Positions 1-11,700 of a DNA stretch of 64,000 bases are shown here, piece after piece. Position 1 is the stretch's first letter, and the number at the start of each line of letters is the position of its first letter. Below the pieces are notes generated by a model that searched no databases, was not told the DNA's origin, and saw only the letters and a program-made list of their open reading frames with translations. This DNA comes from Cordia subcordata (lineage: Eukaryota; Streptophyta; Magnoliopsida; Boraginales; Cordiaceae). A program made the translations under genes and the position numbers. The stretch covers positions 1,757,501 to 1,821,500 of the forward strand of contig JAPTOF010000005.1 in assembly GCA_028554755.1 (NCBI GenBank), given 5' to 3'.

Positions 1-1
1 T

Positions 2-1609
2 ACGGAAAAAGAACTTCTAGCAATAGTTTTCTCCCTTGACAAGTTTAGGTCATACATCCTAGGATCCAAAGTGATTGTCTACACCGATCATGCAGCATTG
101 AAGTATTTGTTGTCTAAGAAAGAATCTAAGCCCCGCTTGATTAGGTGGTTGCTCCTCCTTCAAGAGTTCGACATAGAAATTCGGGATAAGAAGGGTAGAG
201 AAAATTTAGTTGCGGATCATCTTTCCCGTCTTGTTAGTGAGTCTTCTAGTGATCCATCTCCTTTTCATGATTCATTCCCCGATGAACAATTATTTGTTGT
301 CTCTCATCACATGCCTTGGTTTGCTCATATTGTCAATTATCTTGCCACTGGGCGTTTTCCTTCCCATTGGGAGAAAAGAGAAAAAGATAGGTTCCTAGCA
401 CAAGTTAGGCATTTCTTTTGGGAGGATCCCTATCTTTTCAAAGTGTGTACGAATCAAATGATTCGCTGGTGTGTGCCTGAGGATGAGTTTGAGAGCGTTT
501 TGAGCATGTGTCATGATGAGGGGTGTGGGGGTCATTTTAGTGGGAAGAAGACCGCCGCGAAGGTCTTGCAAAGTGGACTATTTTGGCCTACTCTCTTTAA
601 GGATGCCCAAGAATATTGCAAGAAGTGTTTTAGATGTCAACAATCTGGGTCCATCTCTAGGAGAAACATGATGCCTTTATCCCCTATTCTTCCTTGTGAG
701 TTGTTTGATGTTTGGGGTATAGACTTCATGGGTCTATTTCCACCTTTCTTTGGGTACCAATACATTTTAGTGGCCGTTGATTATGTGTCCAAATGGGTGG
801 AGGCTATTCCTACATGCACTAATGACCATAGGGTAGTGGTTAAATTTATTAAAGAAAACATTTTCTCTAGATTTGGAGTCCCTAGGGTCTTAATTAGTGA
901 TGGGGGTTTGCATTTTCGCCATAGGACTTTAGAGGCCTTGTTGAGAAGATATTCGGTCACCCATAAGGTAGCCACTCCTTATCACCCGCAAACTAGTGGA
1001 CAAGTAGAGGTGTCCAATAGAGAGATCAAGCACATTTTAGAGAAAACGGTTAGGCCCGATAGAAGAGATTGGTCTATTAGGCTAAATGATGCTTTGTGGG
1101 CCTACCGTACCGCCTTTAAGACTTCTATTGGTATGTCTCCATATAGATTGGTTTTTGGTAAAGCTTGTCACTTGCCGGTAGAACTAGAGCATAGAGCTTA
1201 TTGGGCAATCAAAGCCCTAAATTTTGACTTGGCAAGAGCAGGTGAGAAAAGGAGGCTAGACCTAGCGGAATTGGAAGAGCTTAGATTCGCGGCGTATGAG
1301 AACGCTAAACTTTATAAGGATAGGATGAAGAGAATTCATGATAAACACATTATTAAGAAATCATTCTCTCCTTTTGATAAAGTTTGGTTGTTTAACTCAC
1401 GATTGAAACTCTTTCCAGGTAAGCTTAAGACAAGATGGGATGGTCCATATGAGGTGATGATTGCCTATCCTTCTGGAGCAGTCAAGATTAAAGACTTAAA
1501 GGATGGCCGAGAGTTGACGGTGAATGAGCAACGCCTGAAGCACGCATATGATCCGAGCATGGCTCATGTGGAGGTTCTAATGCTTCAGGATCCCATCTAT
1601 GGAAGTTGA
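2..1609 (+). CDS. Athila-type pol, C-terminal part (RNase H end and integrase)
   Basis: The frame is open from base 2 to the stop at 1609, about 535 codons, and continues from outside the window. It begins in the RNase H domain ([11 protein letters not shown]). The integrase follows, with a zinc-binding region of His residues and a C-x2-C near 500-645, then the catalytic core: the first Asp in W-G-I-D-F-M-G near 715-735, the second in I-S-D-G-G near 890-905, and the Glu in the Q-V-E-V-S-N-R-E region near 1000-1025. The C-terminal [12 protein letters not shown] module is present. Unlike the homologous parts of B and C, this segment has no stop or frameshift, so it best represents the family. 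Whether the upstream gag-pol is intact cannot be seen. Confidence 0.88.
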   Translation, partial: TEKELLAIVFSLDKFRSYILGSKVIVYTDHAALKYLLSKKESKPRLIRWLLLLQEFDIEIRDKKGRENLVADHLSRLVSESSSDPSPFHDSFPDEQLFVVSHHMPWFAHIVNYLATGRFPSHWEKREKDRFLAQVRHFFWEDPYLFKVCTNQMIRWCVPEDEFESVLSMCHDEGCGGHFSGKKTAAKVLQSGLFWPTLFKDAQEYCKKCFRCQQSGSISRRNMMPLSPILPCELFDVWGIDFMGLFPPFFGYQYILVAVDYVSKWVEAIPTCTNDHRVVVKFIKENIFSRFGVPRVLISDGGLHFRHRTLEALLRRYSVTHKVATPYHPQTSGQVEVSNREIKHILEKTVRPDRRDWSIRLNDALWAYRTAFKTSIGMSPYRLVFGKACHLPVELEHRAYWAIKALNFDLARAGEKRRLDLAELEELRFAAYENAKLYKDRMKRIHDKHIIKKSFSPFDKVWLFNSRLKLFPGKLKTRWDGPYEVMIAYPSGAVKIKDLKDGRELTVNEQRLKHAYDPSMAHVEVLMLQDPIYGS

Positions 1610-1639
1610 AGATGAGTTGGTGTTTGCCTGGCTGACGGC

Positions 1640-1924
1640 TTGATGGTTAGCGCTACTAGGAGGCAACCTAGGTTCAATTTTGCAGTTTTGCATTTGTTTT
1701 ACTTTCTTTTCTTTTTATTTTCTTTCTTTTATCTTTCTTGCACCCAAACCAAAGTGTTGAATCCCAATCTTTTGTCCCATAAGATACACCACTGCTCATT
1801 ATTGCACATGCCAATACAAGTATGCATAGGCAATGCTACTAATCTTGTTTTCTTTGTGAGTGTTTATGAATTGTGTCACAGGATTAGTAGTATGGTGATT
1901 TATCATTGGCATGGAAAGCTTTGA
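1640..1924 (+). other. small open frame after pol, conserved in A and B (94 codons)
   Basis: A 94-codon frame starts 31 bases after the pol stop, with a Phe/Leu-rich hydrophobic stretch at about residues 18-31. Element B has the same frame at full length (23602-23886). In C it starts earlier (56123) and ends at 82 codons after a small insertion. It occupies the position where some Athila elements carry an env-like frame. The copies are young, so conservation may only reflect recent ancestry; no homology is recognised. Confidence 0.2.
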
Positions 1925-2105
1925 AGAAAATGCAAGGTTGTATCTATCCTTTCTCCACTTGTTTCCCATGTTTGCACCCTATCCCCACCACCTTTACTTG
2001 TTTTGTAATGACGATTTGCTTGTTTTTGTGCTTTGATCTTTTTGCTTGAGGACAAGCAAAGTTTAGGTTTGTGGGTGTGGGAGTTTGGTTTTCTTGTTAT
2101 ATATT

Positions 2106-2474
2106 TTACTTAGGGTAGATTGCATTATGCATATAAATGGTAGAAAAATTTTCAATTTTGATGCATATAGAGTCATTTATTTCTTTATTGATCATTGTGT
2201 TGGCTTTTGTGATTGACTCTATTGATTTATGAGGATGAGAGGCATCGTGGGGGAATGAATAGAGTGGTTTGAAAACTAAGTCTTGGAGGAGATGCCATTC
2301 AAAGTTGTGGGGAGTGAGAACCTTAAAAGAATAACCCTTGTGGCCACCCCATAGCTTTGTAGGAAAGAGTGTTGGAAAAGGGTTATTAATGTGAGTGCCC
2401 CTTTCTTGATTGGTTCTTGTTGATGTGCCTAAGCCTTTCTTTTTCTTCCTTTTTGTGAATACAATACAAAGCAA
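2106..2474 (-). other. antisense open frame in 3' noncoding region of element A
   Basis: A 122-codon frame lies antisense to the element between pol and the 3' LTR. Frames with the same start and nearly the same residues lie at 24025-24435 in B (136 codons) and 56689-57117 in C (142 codons, with an upstream extension). The product would be rich in Lys, Thr and Pro and matches no family I recognise. Antisense frames are known in other large Ty3/gypsy plant elements, but this may be chance openness in a young family. Confidence 0.25.
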
Positions 2475-3017
2475 TTGAAAAAAAATGATGAAAAAAAAAA
2501 AGAGGCAAAAAGGTGCAAAAATCTATATAAAAAAAATGAATGAAGTGAAAAAGAGGAAAAGCCAAAGGCACCAAAAAGTTAGTGAATAAGTGCATAAGTG
2601 ACACAATGTCAACTTAGCACAAGTTATCATCTTTGTAGACACGTGAAGAAGGCTTTTTATAAGCCATTGTGTTTGTATATTCTCTCTTCTTATCTTTGAG
2701 GCTTGGTGCAAGTTAGGGAGGCCATGTTAGTTGAGGGAGCATGAAATATCAACATCCCGAGTGCATGAGTTAGAATCCTAGGCTTGTGGTGGATTGGCTA
2801 CTTGGGAAATTCCCATGAGGAACGAGACCCCTTATGAGTAGAGGGAAGATCCAAAGAGGCTTAGGGATCTCTTCACAATAGGAATGCCCCCCTTCATGCT
2901 TCTTAAACTAATCTTGATAGCGAGTTAGTCCTTTAGGCAATCCATTGTATCAGCTTTAGAGATAAAATTTAAGATTGGGTTTGCTTGAGGACAAGCAAGG
3001 AGAAGGTTTGGGGGTGT

Positions 3018-4917
3018 TGATGTGTTGTGATTTTGTGTGTGTTTGCATTGTCATTTACTTATATTTTAGAGGTGTTGAGTGCTCATAATGAAGTATTAGT
3101 GTAGTGCTTTTGATAGGAATAGGCTTAAGCGTGAACAAATGTGCATATTGAGTTTAAGAGATAAATTGCTACACTAATTGCTTGTTTTCAATGATTTAGG
3201 TGAACTTTGGGTTAAGATCAAGATTGGACGATAAAAGGTGATGAAGATGGGAAATGCACGGGCCTAAGAGAGAAGACCAAAGGCCGAAAAGATAAAGAAT
3301 AGAGGAATAAAGTCAGTCGGATGACCAAGGAAGAAGAGCCGGTCGACCGACTAGGTCAACCGGCCACTCCAGAGAGGTGCCAAAAACAGCTGGACGACCC
3401 CCCTTCCAGAGCCGGTCGACCGGCCACTCTAGAGAGCATCATTAAAAAAGCCGGTCGAGTACTCCAGAGGCCGGTCGACCTAGATGGTGGACCGGCAATT
3501 TGCTGAGAACTTATAAATAGGGCTCGATTCTGCAGAAAAAGGGGAGAATTTTTGAGAGATTAACACACACTTCACACCTAAAATTCTCACACACTTAACC
3601 CTAGATCCCACCCACTTCACACACACTTTTCACACATTTCTCACTAAGAACCAAGCTTGATTTGGAGGGTTCAAACATTTTGGAATCAAGTTTGCTCAAA
3701 AGCTTTGTACAAGATTAGCTAGGATGAAAGAGAAGCTTCATTATCTCTCTTTCATTCTATTTCCTATTATGATTGAGTAGACTTGTGTAGAGTGATTTAA
3801 CTTATGTAATGGGTTAATTATATGCTTTTATGATATGGGATATGATGGCTGAATATATATACATGTTTCGAATTGTCTTGTTTAAATGGGTATTTTCTCA
3901 TTCATGTCTAAGTGTTTGATAAAATACCTAGATGAATAACATGTGTATAAATTGAAGTTTGTTTGTTACTAAACACATCTAATCCATGTTATAATCATGT
4001 CTATGTGTTTATATGTGGATGCTATGAAGTGGGTAATGCTTTTATTCATGTCTATATGTATATTTGCATGCCTAGTAACGAGCATAATTTCAATATCGCT
4101 TACGTGTTAGTTGTTAATTATTTCTAATGGTGCGAACTGAACATGACGATGTTTGGCAGTTGAATAGGTTCCGTTATTCACGTGCACCTTGGCCTTGAAC
4201 ATGTATGAACGCACTAGCAAGTCAAATCCTGTTGTAGTGACCTTAGAATGACAAAGTATAACTTAGGGCTAGTCTAGGTCGAGTCTCCTTTGGCTTTAAA
4301 TCCAGCCAATAGGTTTCCGGATAGGTTTAGTCGACTTTAGCAACACTAGATCTTGGTTTTAAATCCATCCAAAGGTTTAGGTACTAAGGTAGATTCATTC
4401 CAAGCCACCTAGGAAGTTAGTTAGTCACTCTTGAGGCCCTAGGTCATAAGGATCACGCCGTAGCTCTAGGAGGCGCCACCTAGGGATGGACCCGCACCGA
4501 GTCCTACGGGGAAATTAGGACACTAACTAGCAACCTAGTTAAGAGCACTCATGATAGTTAGCCATCATCCCTTAATTCCATAGCATTTGAGTATAGAATT
4601 ACCCATTCATAAGTCGAAGTCACCCTAACCCCTTCTCAAGTGTTAGTTCCCTCTTGACCAACTTGTGTTCCCATTTTTCATATTCATAGTTTAGTTTTTA
4701 TTTTCCTTTACTTAGAGCTCCCGATAATCCAAAAACCCCAAAAGGATATATACCTAGTTTAGATCTTTCTTTTTGGCACTTTTTAGAACACCAAGCATAG
4801 AATTCACCCACATTATTCACGCCTCCCTGTGGTTCGACACCCGCACTTGTACACACTATATTGCACGATCTGTATGCTTGCGGGTCTTTTAGAGCTTGCA
4901 CTCGAAAGACGACACCA
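3018..4917 (+). repeat. 3' LTR of element A (1900 bp)
   Basis: It starts TGATGTGTTG directly after the polypurine tract and ends GACGACACCA, with TG...CA termini. Near-identical LTRs flank element B (15685-17576 and 24986-26874), and a slightly different subfamily flanks C. Internal landmarks are a palindrome cluster at 3337-3500, TATAAATA at 3512-3519, a CA-rich leader and an inverted motif at 4290-4309. Confidence 0.9.
3337..3519 (+). promoter_or_regulatory. LTR promoter of element A: palindrome cluster plus TATA box
   Basis: Several copies of GGTCGACC, some within the longer palindrome CCGGTCGACCGG, lie between 3337 and 3500. They are spaced by variants of GGCCACTCCAGAGAG. A TATAAATAGGG box follows at 3512, which fits the U3/R border of an LTR promoter. 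All five A/B/C LTRs share this arrangement. A role for the palindromes as protein-binding sites is inference. Confidence 0.6.
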
Positions 4918-6588
4918 GTGCACGAATCAGAACCAAAACCAGTAAGATATAAACATTTTACTGTTAAGACCAATCGAATTCCTATCCAGGTCAGTTGACC
5001 AGCCTAGGCCTCCAGCCAAATCAGAGAATGAGCAAATTTAGGCCAGTCGACCTAGTCCTAGATTGGTCCTCCGACTGGTCTCCCAGCCTTGTACGATTTT
5101 AGCTCTATTTAAGCCATTTTTCACCAATTTTGAAATAGTGCAACCACTTTTTCACACACCCATTTCCTTAAACCCTAAACCCACCTCACACACTCCTCTA
5201 AGCATATTTAACACTAGGAATCAAGCTTCTAAGAGGATCAAACACAATGAATGGGTATAGCTCTTGGATTGATAAGAGGCATCTCTCTTTTATCCCAAGT
5301 TAATTTATGTATGATTGAAGTTATGTAGGGTGATTTACTCTCGTATTATGGAAGATTATTACATAATTGTTATGGATACTTGATGGATTTATATATATAT
5401 ACTTGTGTTTAGGGTTCCAAAGGCTATTTTACATATATGTCTATGTGTTTGTTGAAATACCTCAATAAAGTTACATATGTATATTGAAATCTATTATGCT
5501 ATTAACTATCTCTAAATCATTATGCTATCATGTCTAAGTGTTTGTGTGGTAATTACATGAAGTGGGTATGCTTATATACATGTCATGTGTGTGTTTGCAT
5601 ACTTAATAGTATAAATAGCTTCTATTGCATACATGTCAAGTGCTATTGCTTAAATTGGTGTAATCTTAGTATGTATGTGCTCAGTAGTAAAACACGCTAG
5701 AATATTCTCAAATGCCATGCCCTAGATGTGTTTGCTTTGTGCTTAAATGTCAATTTATGTTATTGTGATGCGATCAATGATGCACAACTAGTAACTAGCC
5801 TAGGTCAAGTCCCTTTTGGCTTTCAATCTAGCCAATAGGTGTCCAGATAGGTGTAGTTGACCTTAGTTCATTTAGGAAGACTAGCTAGTCCACCCTAACA
5901 CCCTAGGTTCATAAGGACCACACTGTAGCTCTAAGTAGGCGAAGCTTAGGGATGGACTCGCACCAAGTCCTAGGGTTAGATTGGGGAACTAATTAGTAGA
6001 CTAAGTGCTAGGGTTTGATCGATCTAACTCACTAGATCCCTATTAGCTAGCTCTAATTCCCAAGTCATAAAGACCATTCTGTACTTCTAGGCTTCGCCAT
6101 CTAGGGACGGACTCACACTGTGGCTTAGGGTACCAATTAGGAGGCTAATTAGAGGCCTAGACAAGAACACTTAATTTAATCCATTAGGAGGCTAATTAGA
6201 GGCCTAGACAAGAACACTTAATTTAATCCATCAAGTAACCTTAGAAAGACGTAGTAATCACTCATTTGCAAGATGTAATCACCTAGTCCTGATTTCCACG
6301 TGTTTGACTCCCTTAGATTGCTTGATTCCCCCATTTCACACAGACTTTACCACCCTTTTATTTTCTTATCTTATATTAGATTTATCTTTCTCGAACTCTC
6401 CTCAATCTAAAAACACCAAAAACATTGTCAGTTAGGGACCCAACACGTAGCTTTTAGGACACATATAGCTTAGGACACCTCATGTGTTAGGCTTCCTCAT
6501 AGATTTGACCCTGCACTTGCACACACCGTACTACACATGACTCATGCACTCGTGGGCTATTTAGGCTTATGCTCTCGAATAGCAATCA
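4918..6588 (+). repeat. diverged Athila-type LTR, 5' part missing from the window
   Basis: The sequence aligns by eye with the A/B/C LTRs: a weak GTCGACC-like cluster, a short CA-rich leader (Lys-Pro-Thr-like 'accctaaaccc' and 'cacactcc'), the 'catgtctatgtgtttg' phrases, the 'ttggctttcaatctagccaat' inverted motif, and a 3' end 'gaatagcaatca' at 6588. It is clearly older than A. It begins mid-LTR at the end of A, as expected if A inserted into it; the missing part should lie upstream of A's 5' LTR. Confidence 0.65.
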
Positions 6589-7926
6589 CTTACCCTAGTA
6601 CCTAAACCATTGGCTGGGTTTAAAGCCAAGACCTAGTGTCGTTAGGGTTGACTAAGCCTACTAAAAAACCTATTGGCTAGGTTTAAAGCCAAAAGACACT
6701 CAATCTAAGATATCCCTAAGTTAAGCATCGTCGTTCTAAGGTCACTATAGCGGGATTTGACCTATTAGCACATTCATACATATTCTAAGCTACAGTGTTC
6801 GCAAATAAAGGGACCTATTTAACTGCCAAATATCGTCATGCTTGGATTACACCAGTCAAAGCAATTGGGAACCAACATTTATGCAATATTGAGGTCATAT
6901 TTACTACTCAACATGCAAACATACACATAGACATGGATATAAGTATTACCCACTTCATACGATCCATACACAAACACATAGACATGATTATATAATGGAT
7001 TAGAGGTGTTTAGTAGCAAATAGACATCAATTTATACATACGCTACTCACATAGGCATATTATCAAACACCTAGACATGTATTAAATAATAGCCATTGAA
7101 ACAAGAAAAATAGAGCATATATATATCAAGCCATCAAATCCCATAACATAAGAGTATATAATCAACCCATAATACATGCTAAATCACCCTAGACAAGTCT
7201 ACTCAGTCATAATATAAAATAGGATGAAATAAGAATAAGGAAACTCCCCTTCTATCCTTGTTATTCTTGTGTAATACTTGAGTAAATCCTCTCTCCAAAG
7301 TTGTTAAATCCCTCCAAATAAGCTTGAATCCAAGTGGGAAGTGTGTGAAAAGGTGTACATGAGGTAGGTGAGTTAAGGATTAGTGTGTGTGAAAATTGGG
7401 TGTAAAGTGTGTAAATTGATGATAATTTTGTTGCAAAATCGGGTCATATTTATAGTTGACAGCGTGTTGTCGGTCAACCGACTAGCTAATAACTAAGCTC
7501 TGGACTTGTTGGTCAACCTAGCCGATGGACCGACTCTGAGGGGACCTCGATCGATAATTTTCTCATGCTCTATGGGTGGCCGATTGAACTAGCTGGTCGC
7601 CGGCTCTTCTTCATGGTTGACTAGTTGAGCTTCTGTCCTTCAATCTTCATCATTTTAGCCTCCGATCTTCATCCCATGACCCGTTCACCTTATATCTTCA
7701 TCATCAATCAACGTGCAAGCTTCATTATCAACCTACAACTCACCTAAATCACCAAAATGAGCAATTAGTGTAGCATTTATATATTAAACTCAACTATGTA
7801 CGCTTACTTTTGCTTAAGCATATCTTCTAGCAGAAGTACTACACTAATGCTACTACATAAGCACATAACACCTCAGAAACAAAAGCAAAATACAACGCAA
7901 AAATCACACAAAATCACGACACATCA
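6589..7926 (-). repeat. diverged Athila-type LTR, reverse strand, partial
   Basis: Read on the minus strand, this starts at 7926 with TGATGTGTCGTGATTTTGTG. It runs through the usual LTR landmarks (a degenerate GTCGACC cluster near 7450-7620 and the CA-rich leader read as TG-rich) and stops mid-LTR at 6589. The plus-strand LTR begins there tail-first. The simplest reading is that the plus-strand LTR inserted into this one; the rest would lie left of the window. Confidence 0.65.
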
Positions 7927-8709
7927 ATTGGCAATATATGTTGGCTTTGAATCTCCATTAATTATCAAATACCTTGAACGTTTAACTAGAGATCTTTCTA
8001 TAGCACGTTTTGTTGATTGCCAATTTGATGAATCAATATTCCTAGCATTAAGGGGAGAAAAACAAGAGCTGGATAAGCAAGAAATTACATGAAATGCATC
8101 ATCTCTAGCTCATTTTGATCCTCGCACAAATCAATCTAAACAAGAAGTTTAGAAAATTATTCTTTTTCAAAAGATTGCCCGACAATTGCCAAATGCGTTC
8201 ACTGATTCAAAGAGAGTGACTAATTCATATAATCCATCCTTAAATGCTCTTGCTAAAGCTAATATTCCAAAAACACAATCTACTTTAGCAAATGAGTCTA
8301 CAACACGTCAAAAGTGTGATTGACCTATGGGTTCCAAAGATAAAAATCCTCAAAAAAAGACGGAGCAGAATTAAGCAAGTTGGTGTTTTCAAGGTTTTCG
8401 ATAATCCTATAGATGTCACAAAAATAGTTAGAAAGACAACCCCAACCGAGCATCAGGTACCTGAACATAAAATTAACAGCGACACTATTGAAAATGAAGA
8501 GATTTCAATTAATTATATCCTTACAAAAAAAAGATGGAATCGAAATAAAATTGTTATTGATGAAAAACTTACATATGCATTAGCTACTACTTTGATAAAT
8601 GAAAGCAAGGATCTTAAGCCAAAATCTATTCAAGATTGTCGACGCAAAAGATTGGCTGAAATGAAAAAACGCAATTGAGACTGAATTAAATTCATTCGCC
8701 AAGCGTAAA
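7927..8709 (+). pseudogene. Ty1/copia relic D: integrase C-terminal region to start of RT
   Basis: Conceptual translation shows the copia integrase-RT linker (L-A-I-Y-V-G-F-E-S near 7928-7955, then L-D-P-R-T-N-Q-like and G-S-K-D-K-N-P motifs). In-frame stops and frameshifts break it. The reading reaches the start of the RT domain and breaks at 8709, exactly at the solo LTR. It resumes at 12190 with the next expected residues (V-F-G-P). The 5' part, with gag, protease and the integrase core, is absent and probably lies left of the nest. Confidence 0.75.
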
Positions 8710-11700
8710 TAATGTGTTGGTTTTTTGTGTGATTGTTCATTGCATGTTTATACATGTTTAGAGGTGTTATGCACTTTAATAGGTGTATTAGTATAGCATT
8801 TATGTCATACTTGTGCATATTAGGGTTTACATATCCATAGTTGAGTTTAAAACATCAATGCTACACTAATACGCACATATTGCTTGTTTTAGGTGAGATT
8901 TGGAGAGATAATTGGAGATTGATTGAAGATGCTTGGGATGTGGAGCAAATCCAAAGGTGTTTTGGATGCAAAGGAACCAAGAAAAATGCATTTGGAAGTC
9001 GCCGGACGAGGAAAGAAGCACACGAGAAGAAACTAGCTTATGAGGAGCAAAATCGGGGCCAAAAGCAAGAGAGGCCAGTTGACCTCGACCGGCCTTGGTC
9101 CCCCATCATATCATAATGTTAAGCTTCAAGGCCAATCGACCTCCTTCCAAGGCTGGTTCCATGGTTGGTCCCCTAGCAATGCGCAAGAATTGCTTATTTA
9201 AATGCACTTTTTCAGCAAAATTAGTAGAGGAATAACCCACCCTTTGAACCCCATCTCACCAAACCCTAGTTCCACTCTCACCCACCTCACCTAGACACGT
9301 TTAGCACTTGGAATCAAGCTTCTAAGAGGATTAAACACAAGGGGTATTAGCATTAGCTCTTGGATTGTAAAGACATGGCTTTGGATAGAAGGATAGATAC
9401 ATGCCTATGTGTTTGTGTGATGATTACATGAATATACTTATATACATGTCTATGTGTGTGTTTGCATGTCTAATAACATTAATAACTTTTATTGCATACT
9501 TATCGGGTGCTATCTGATGTGTTGTGTTTTTATGTGTATTTGCTTTTCATTTCTTTACTTGTTTGAGGTGTTTTTGAGCTTTATTAGGGGTACTAGTGTT
9601 GCATTTATATCATACTTGTGCATAATAGGCTACAAATGTCCATAATAGAGTTTAGAACATAAATGCTACACTAATGCATGATTGCTTCTCGTGTTCGATG
9701 AAGTTTAAGGTAAAGCTTGAAGCTTCAATTAATGATGATTTGATAATGGGGCCAAGCAAAATATGTTTGGGGCATGAAAGAACTTTAAAAGATGCTTTTG
9801 GAGGTGACAAAGCAAAGAAAAGTGCAACTGAAGCAAAATGGGATCAAATACCCAAGATTGGACAAGTCTAACCCAGCCAGTCAACTGGCCAAGTAGACCG
9901 TCCAAGTCATAAAGCAAGCTATTTTAGGCCAATCGACCTAGCCCAAGGCCGCCAGCCTTATGCGTTAACAACTCCATTTAAGCCCTTTTTCAACATTTTT
10001 TGAGAGAAAGATGAACCAATTTTCACACCCACTTCATACACATAAAACCCTAATTCACCTACCTCAAACACATATACCCACTTAGATCTAAGCTCTTTTG
10101 GAGGATCTCAACAGCATTCGGAAAGGGTTTCTACTCAAAATTTTACAAGAATAGCTAGGATGGAAGAGGAGTTTCTTCACTACTCTTTCATCTTATTTTC
10201 ATTTATGTTTGAATAGATTAGATTAGGGTGATTAAGCTTGTGCAATGGGTTGATTTTATACTCCATGTTATGGAATTTTTCATGGCTTATATATATCCAG
10301 TCTTTGTTCTTCATGTGAATGGCTTTTTCTTATATATGTCTATATGTTTGATTAATTTCTTAGATGAGTAGTATGTGTATGAATTAGAATTTATTTGCTA
10401 TAGAAAACCTTTAATCCATCTAATATGCATCTTTATGTGTTTATTTATGGATTGCATAAAGTACATTTGCTATGTTTATGTCTATATGAGTATAAGCATG
10501 CTCTATGGTGAGCATAACTCCAATCTTGCTTACATGTTGGTACCCACTTGCTTAATGGTGTAAATCAAACTTGGTAAAGTTTTGATAATGAATAGGTCGA
10601 AATATTTACGACACCTTGGCCTAGAACATGTAGGATTATGCTTATTAGACATCAACCCACTATAGTGTCCCTAGAACGACGATGCATAATTTAGGACTGG
10701 CCTAGTTTGAGATCCTTTAGCTTTAAATCCAGCTAATAAGAGCCTAGGTGTGGTTATTGGACTTAGTAACCTTACGTCTTGGTTTTAAATCTAACCAATG
10801 GTCTAAAAGCTAGGGTAGGATCGCTTTAGGACACCTAGGTAGCTTTCTAGCCCCTCCTATGGCCTTAGATACATAAGGACCACACCGTAGCACTAAGTGT
10901 GCACGCCTGTCTGTCGAATCATGGGAATTAATTGAGATATTAGCTAGCCGACCTAGTATTAGAGCATCACATAGATAAGCCAATTCCCTGAATCCCGTAG
11001 CATATGAGTTAAGAATCACCCATTAACAAGCTTAAGTCACCGTAACACCTTTTCACTGGTTAAATCCCTTCAAAATTAGCTTGATTCCCATTTTCCCATT
11101 CCATTCGCATAGTGTAGTTCTTTTTTCCTTCATTTAGCTCCCTATAATCCAAAAAGTATATAAATATGCTTACTCTGGGTTTCTTTTTAGGTGTCTTCTA
11201 AAGTACACACTTATACGATTCCTTCCACACATTAGCCTCCCTGAAGTTCAACACCCGCACTTGTACACACTATAGTGCATGATCCATACGCTTGTCGGTC
11301 TTTTAGGACTTGCACCTTAAAGGCAAATCACTATCGCTTAAATTGGTGTAATCTAAGCATGTCTATATGTTTAGTAATAGAATAGTTAGAATATTCTCGA
11401 ATTCCATGCCCCAGACGTATATGCTTTGTGCTCAAACGTTATTCCTACTATTGTGATAATGATCGATGGTACATAACTAATGGCTAGCCTATGTCGAGCC
11501 TCCTTTGGCTTTAAACCTAATCAGTAGGTTTCCAGGTAGGTTTAGTCAACCTTAGTCACTTAGGAAGCTAGTTTGTCAAACCTAAGGCCCTAGGTCATAA
11601 AGACCACACCGCGGTTCTAGGTAGATGATGCCTGGGGACGGACCTGCACTGAGTCCTAAGGATAGGTTAGGGAACTAATTAGTGGACTAAACGCTAGGGT

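Larger units (their letters stand above)
1610..3017 (+). other. 3' noncoding region of element A with two hairpin/polypurine modules
   Basis: No env-like gene is recognisable here. A hairpin TGCTTG-AGGA-CAAGCA occurs twice, at 2043-2058 and 2982-2997. Each copy is followed by a G-rich purine tract; the second (2998-3017) abuts the LTR and is the probable polypurine primer for plus-strand synthesis. Between them are an A-rich stretch around 2475-2540 and an open frame on the opposite strand (2106-2474). B and C have the same layout. Confidence 0.7.
1..4917 (+). mobile_element. Athila-type Ty3/gypsy element A, 3' part only
   Basis: The window opens inside the pol gene of an LTR retrotransposon and runs through integrase, a 1.4-kb 3' noncoding region, a polypurine tract and one complete 3' LTR. 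The same order and near-identical sequence recur in elements B and C, whose primer site matches tRNA-Asp, as in the Athila lineage. The integrase tail carries the [10 protein letters not shown] stretch typical of Athila-like pol, and there is no chromodomain. The 5' half lies outside the window, so target duplications cannot be checked. The element sits inside an older diverged LTR (4918-6588). Confidence 0.9.

Noticed and set aside
4698..4973. Minus-strand frame repeated in several LTRs (also near 26655-26858 and 49870-50088)
   Set aside because: It is antisense to the conserved 3' end of the LTR; repetition follows from LTR homology, not from a protein gene.
8841..9116. 91-codon plus-strand frame
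   Set aside because: It lies wholly within solo LTR E and corresponds to LTR sequence that is noncoding in the other copies.
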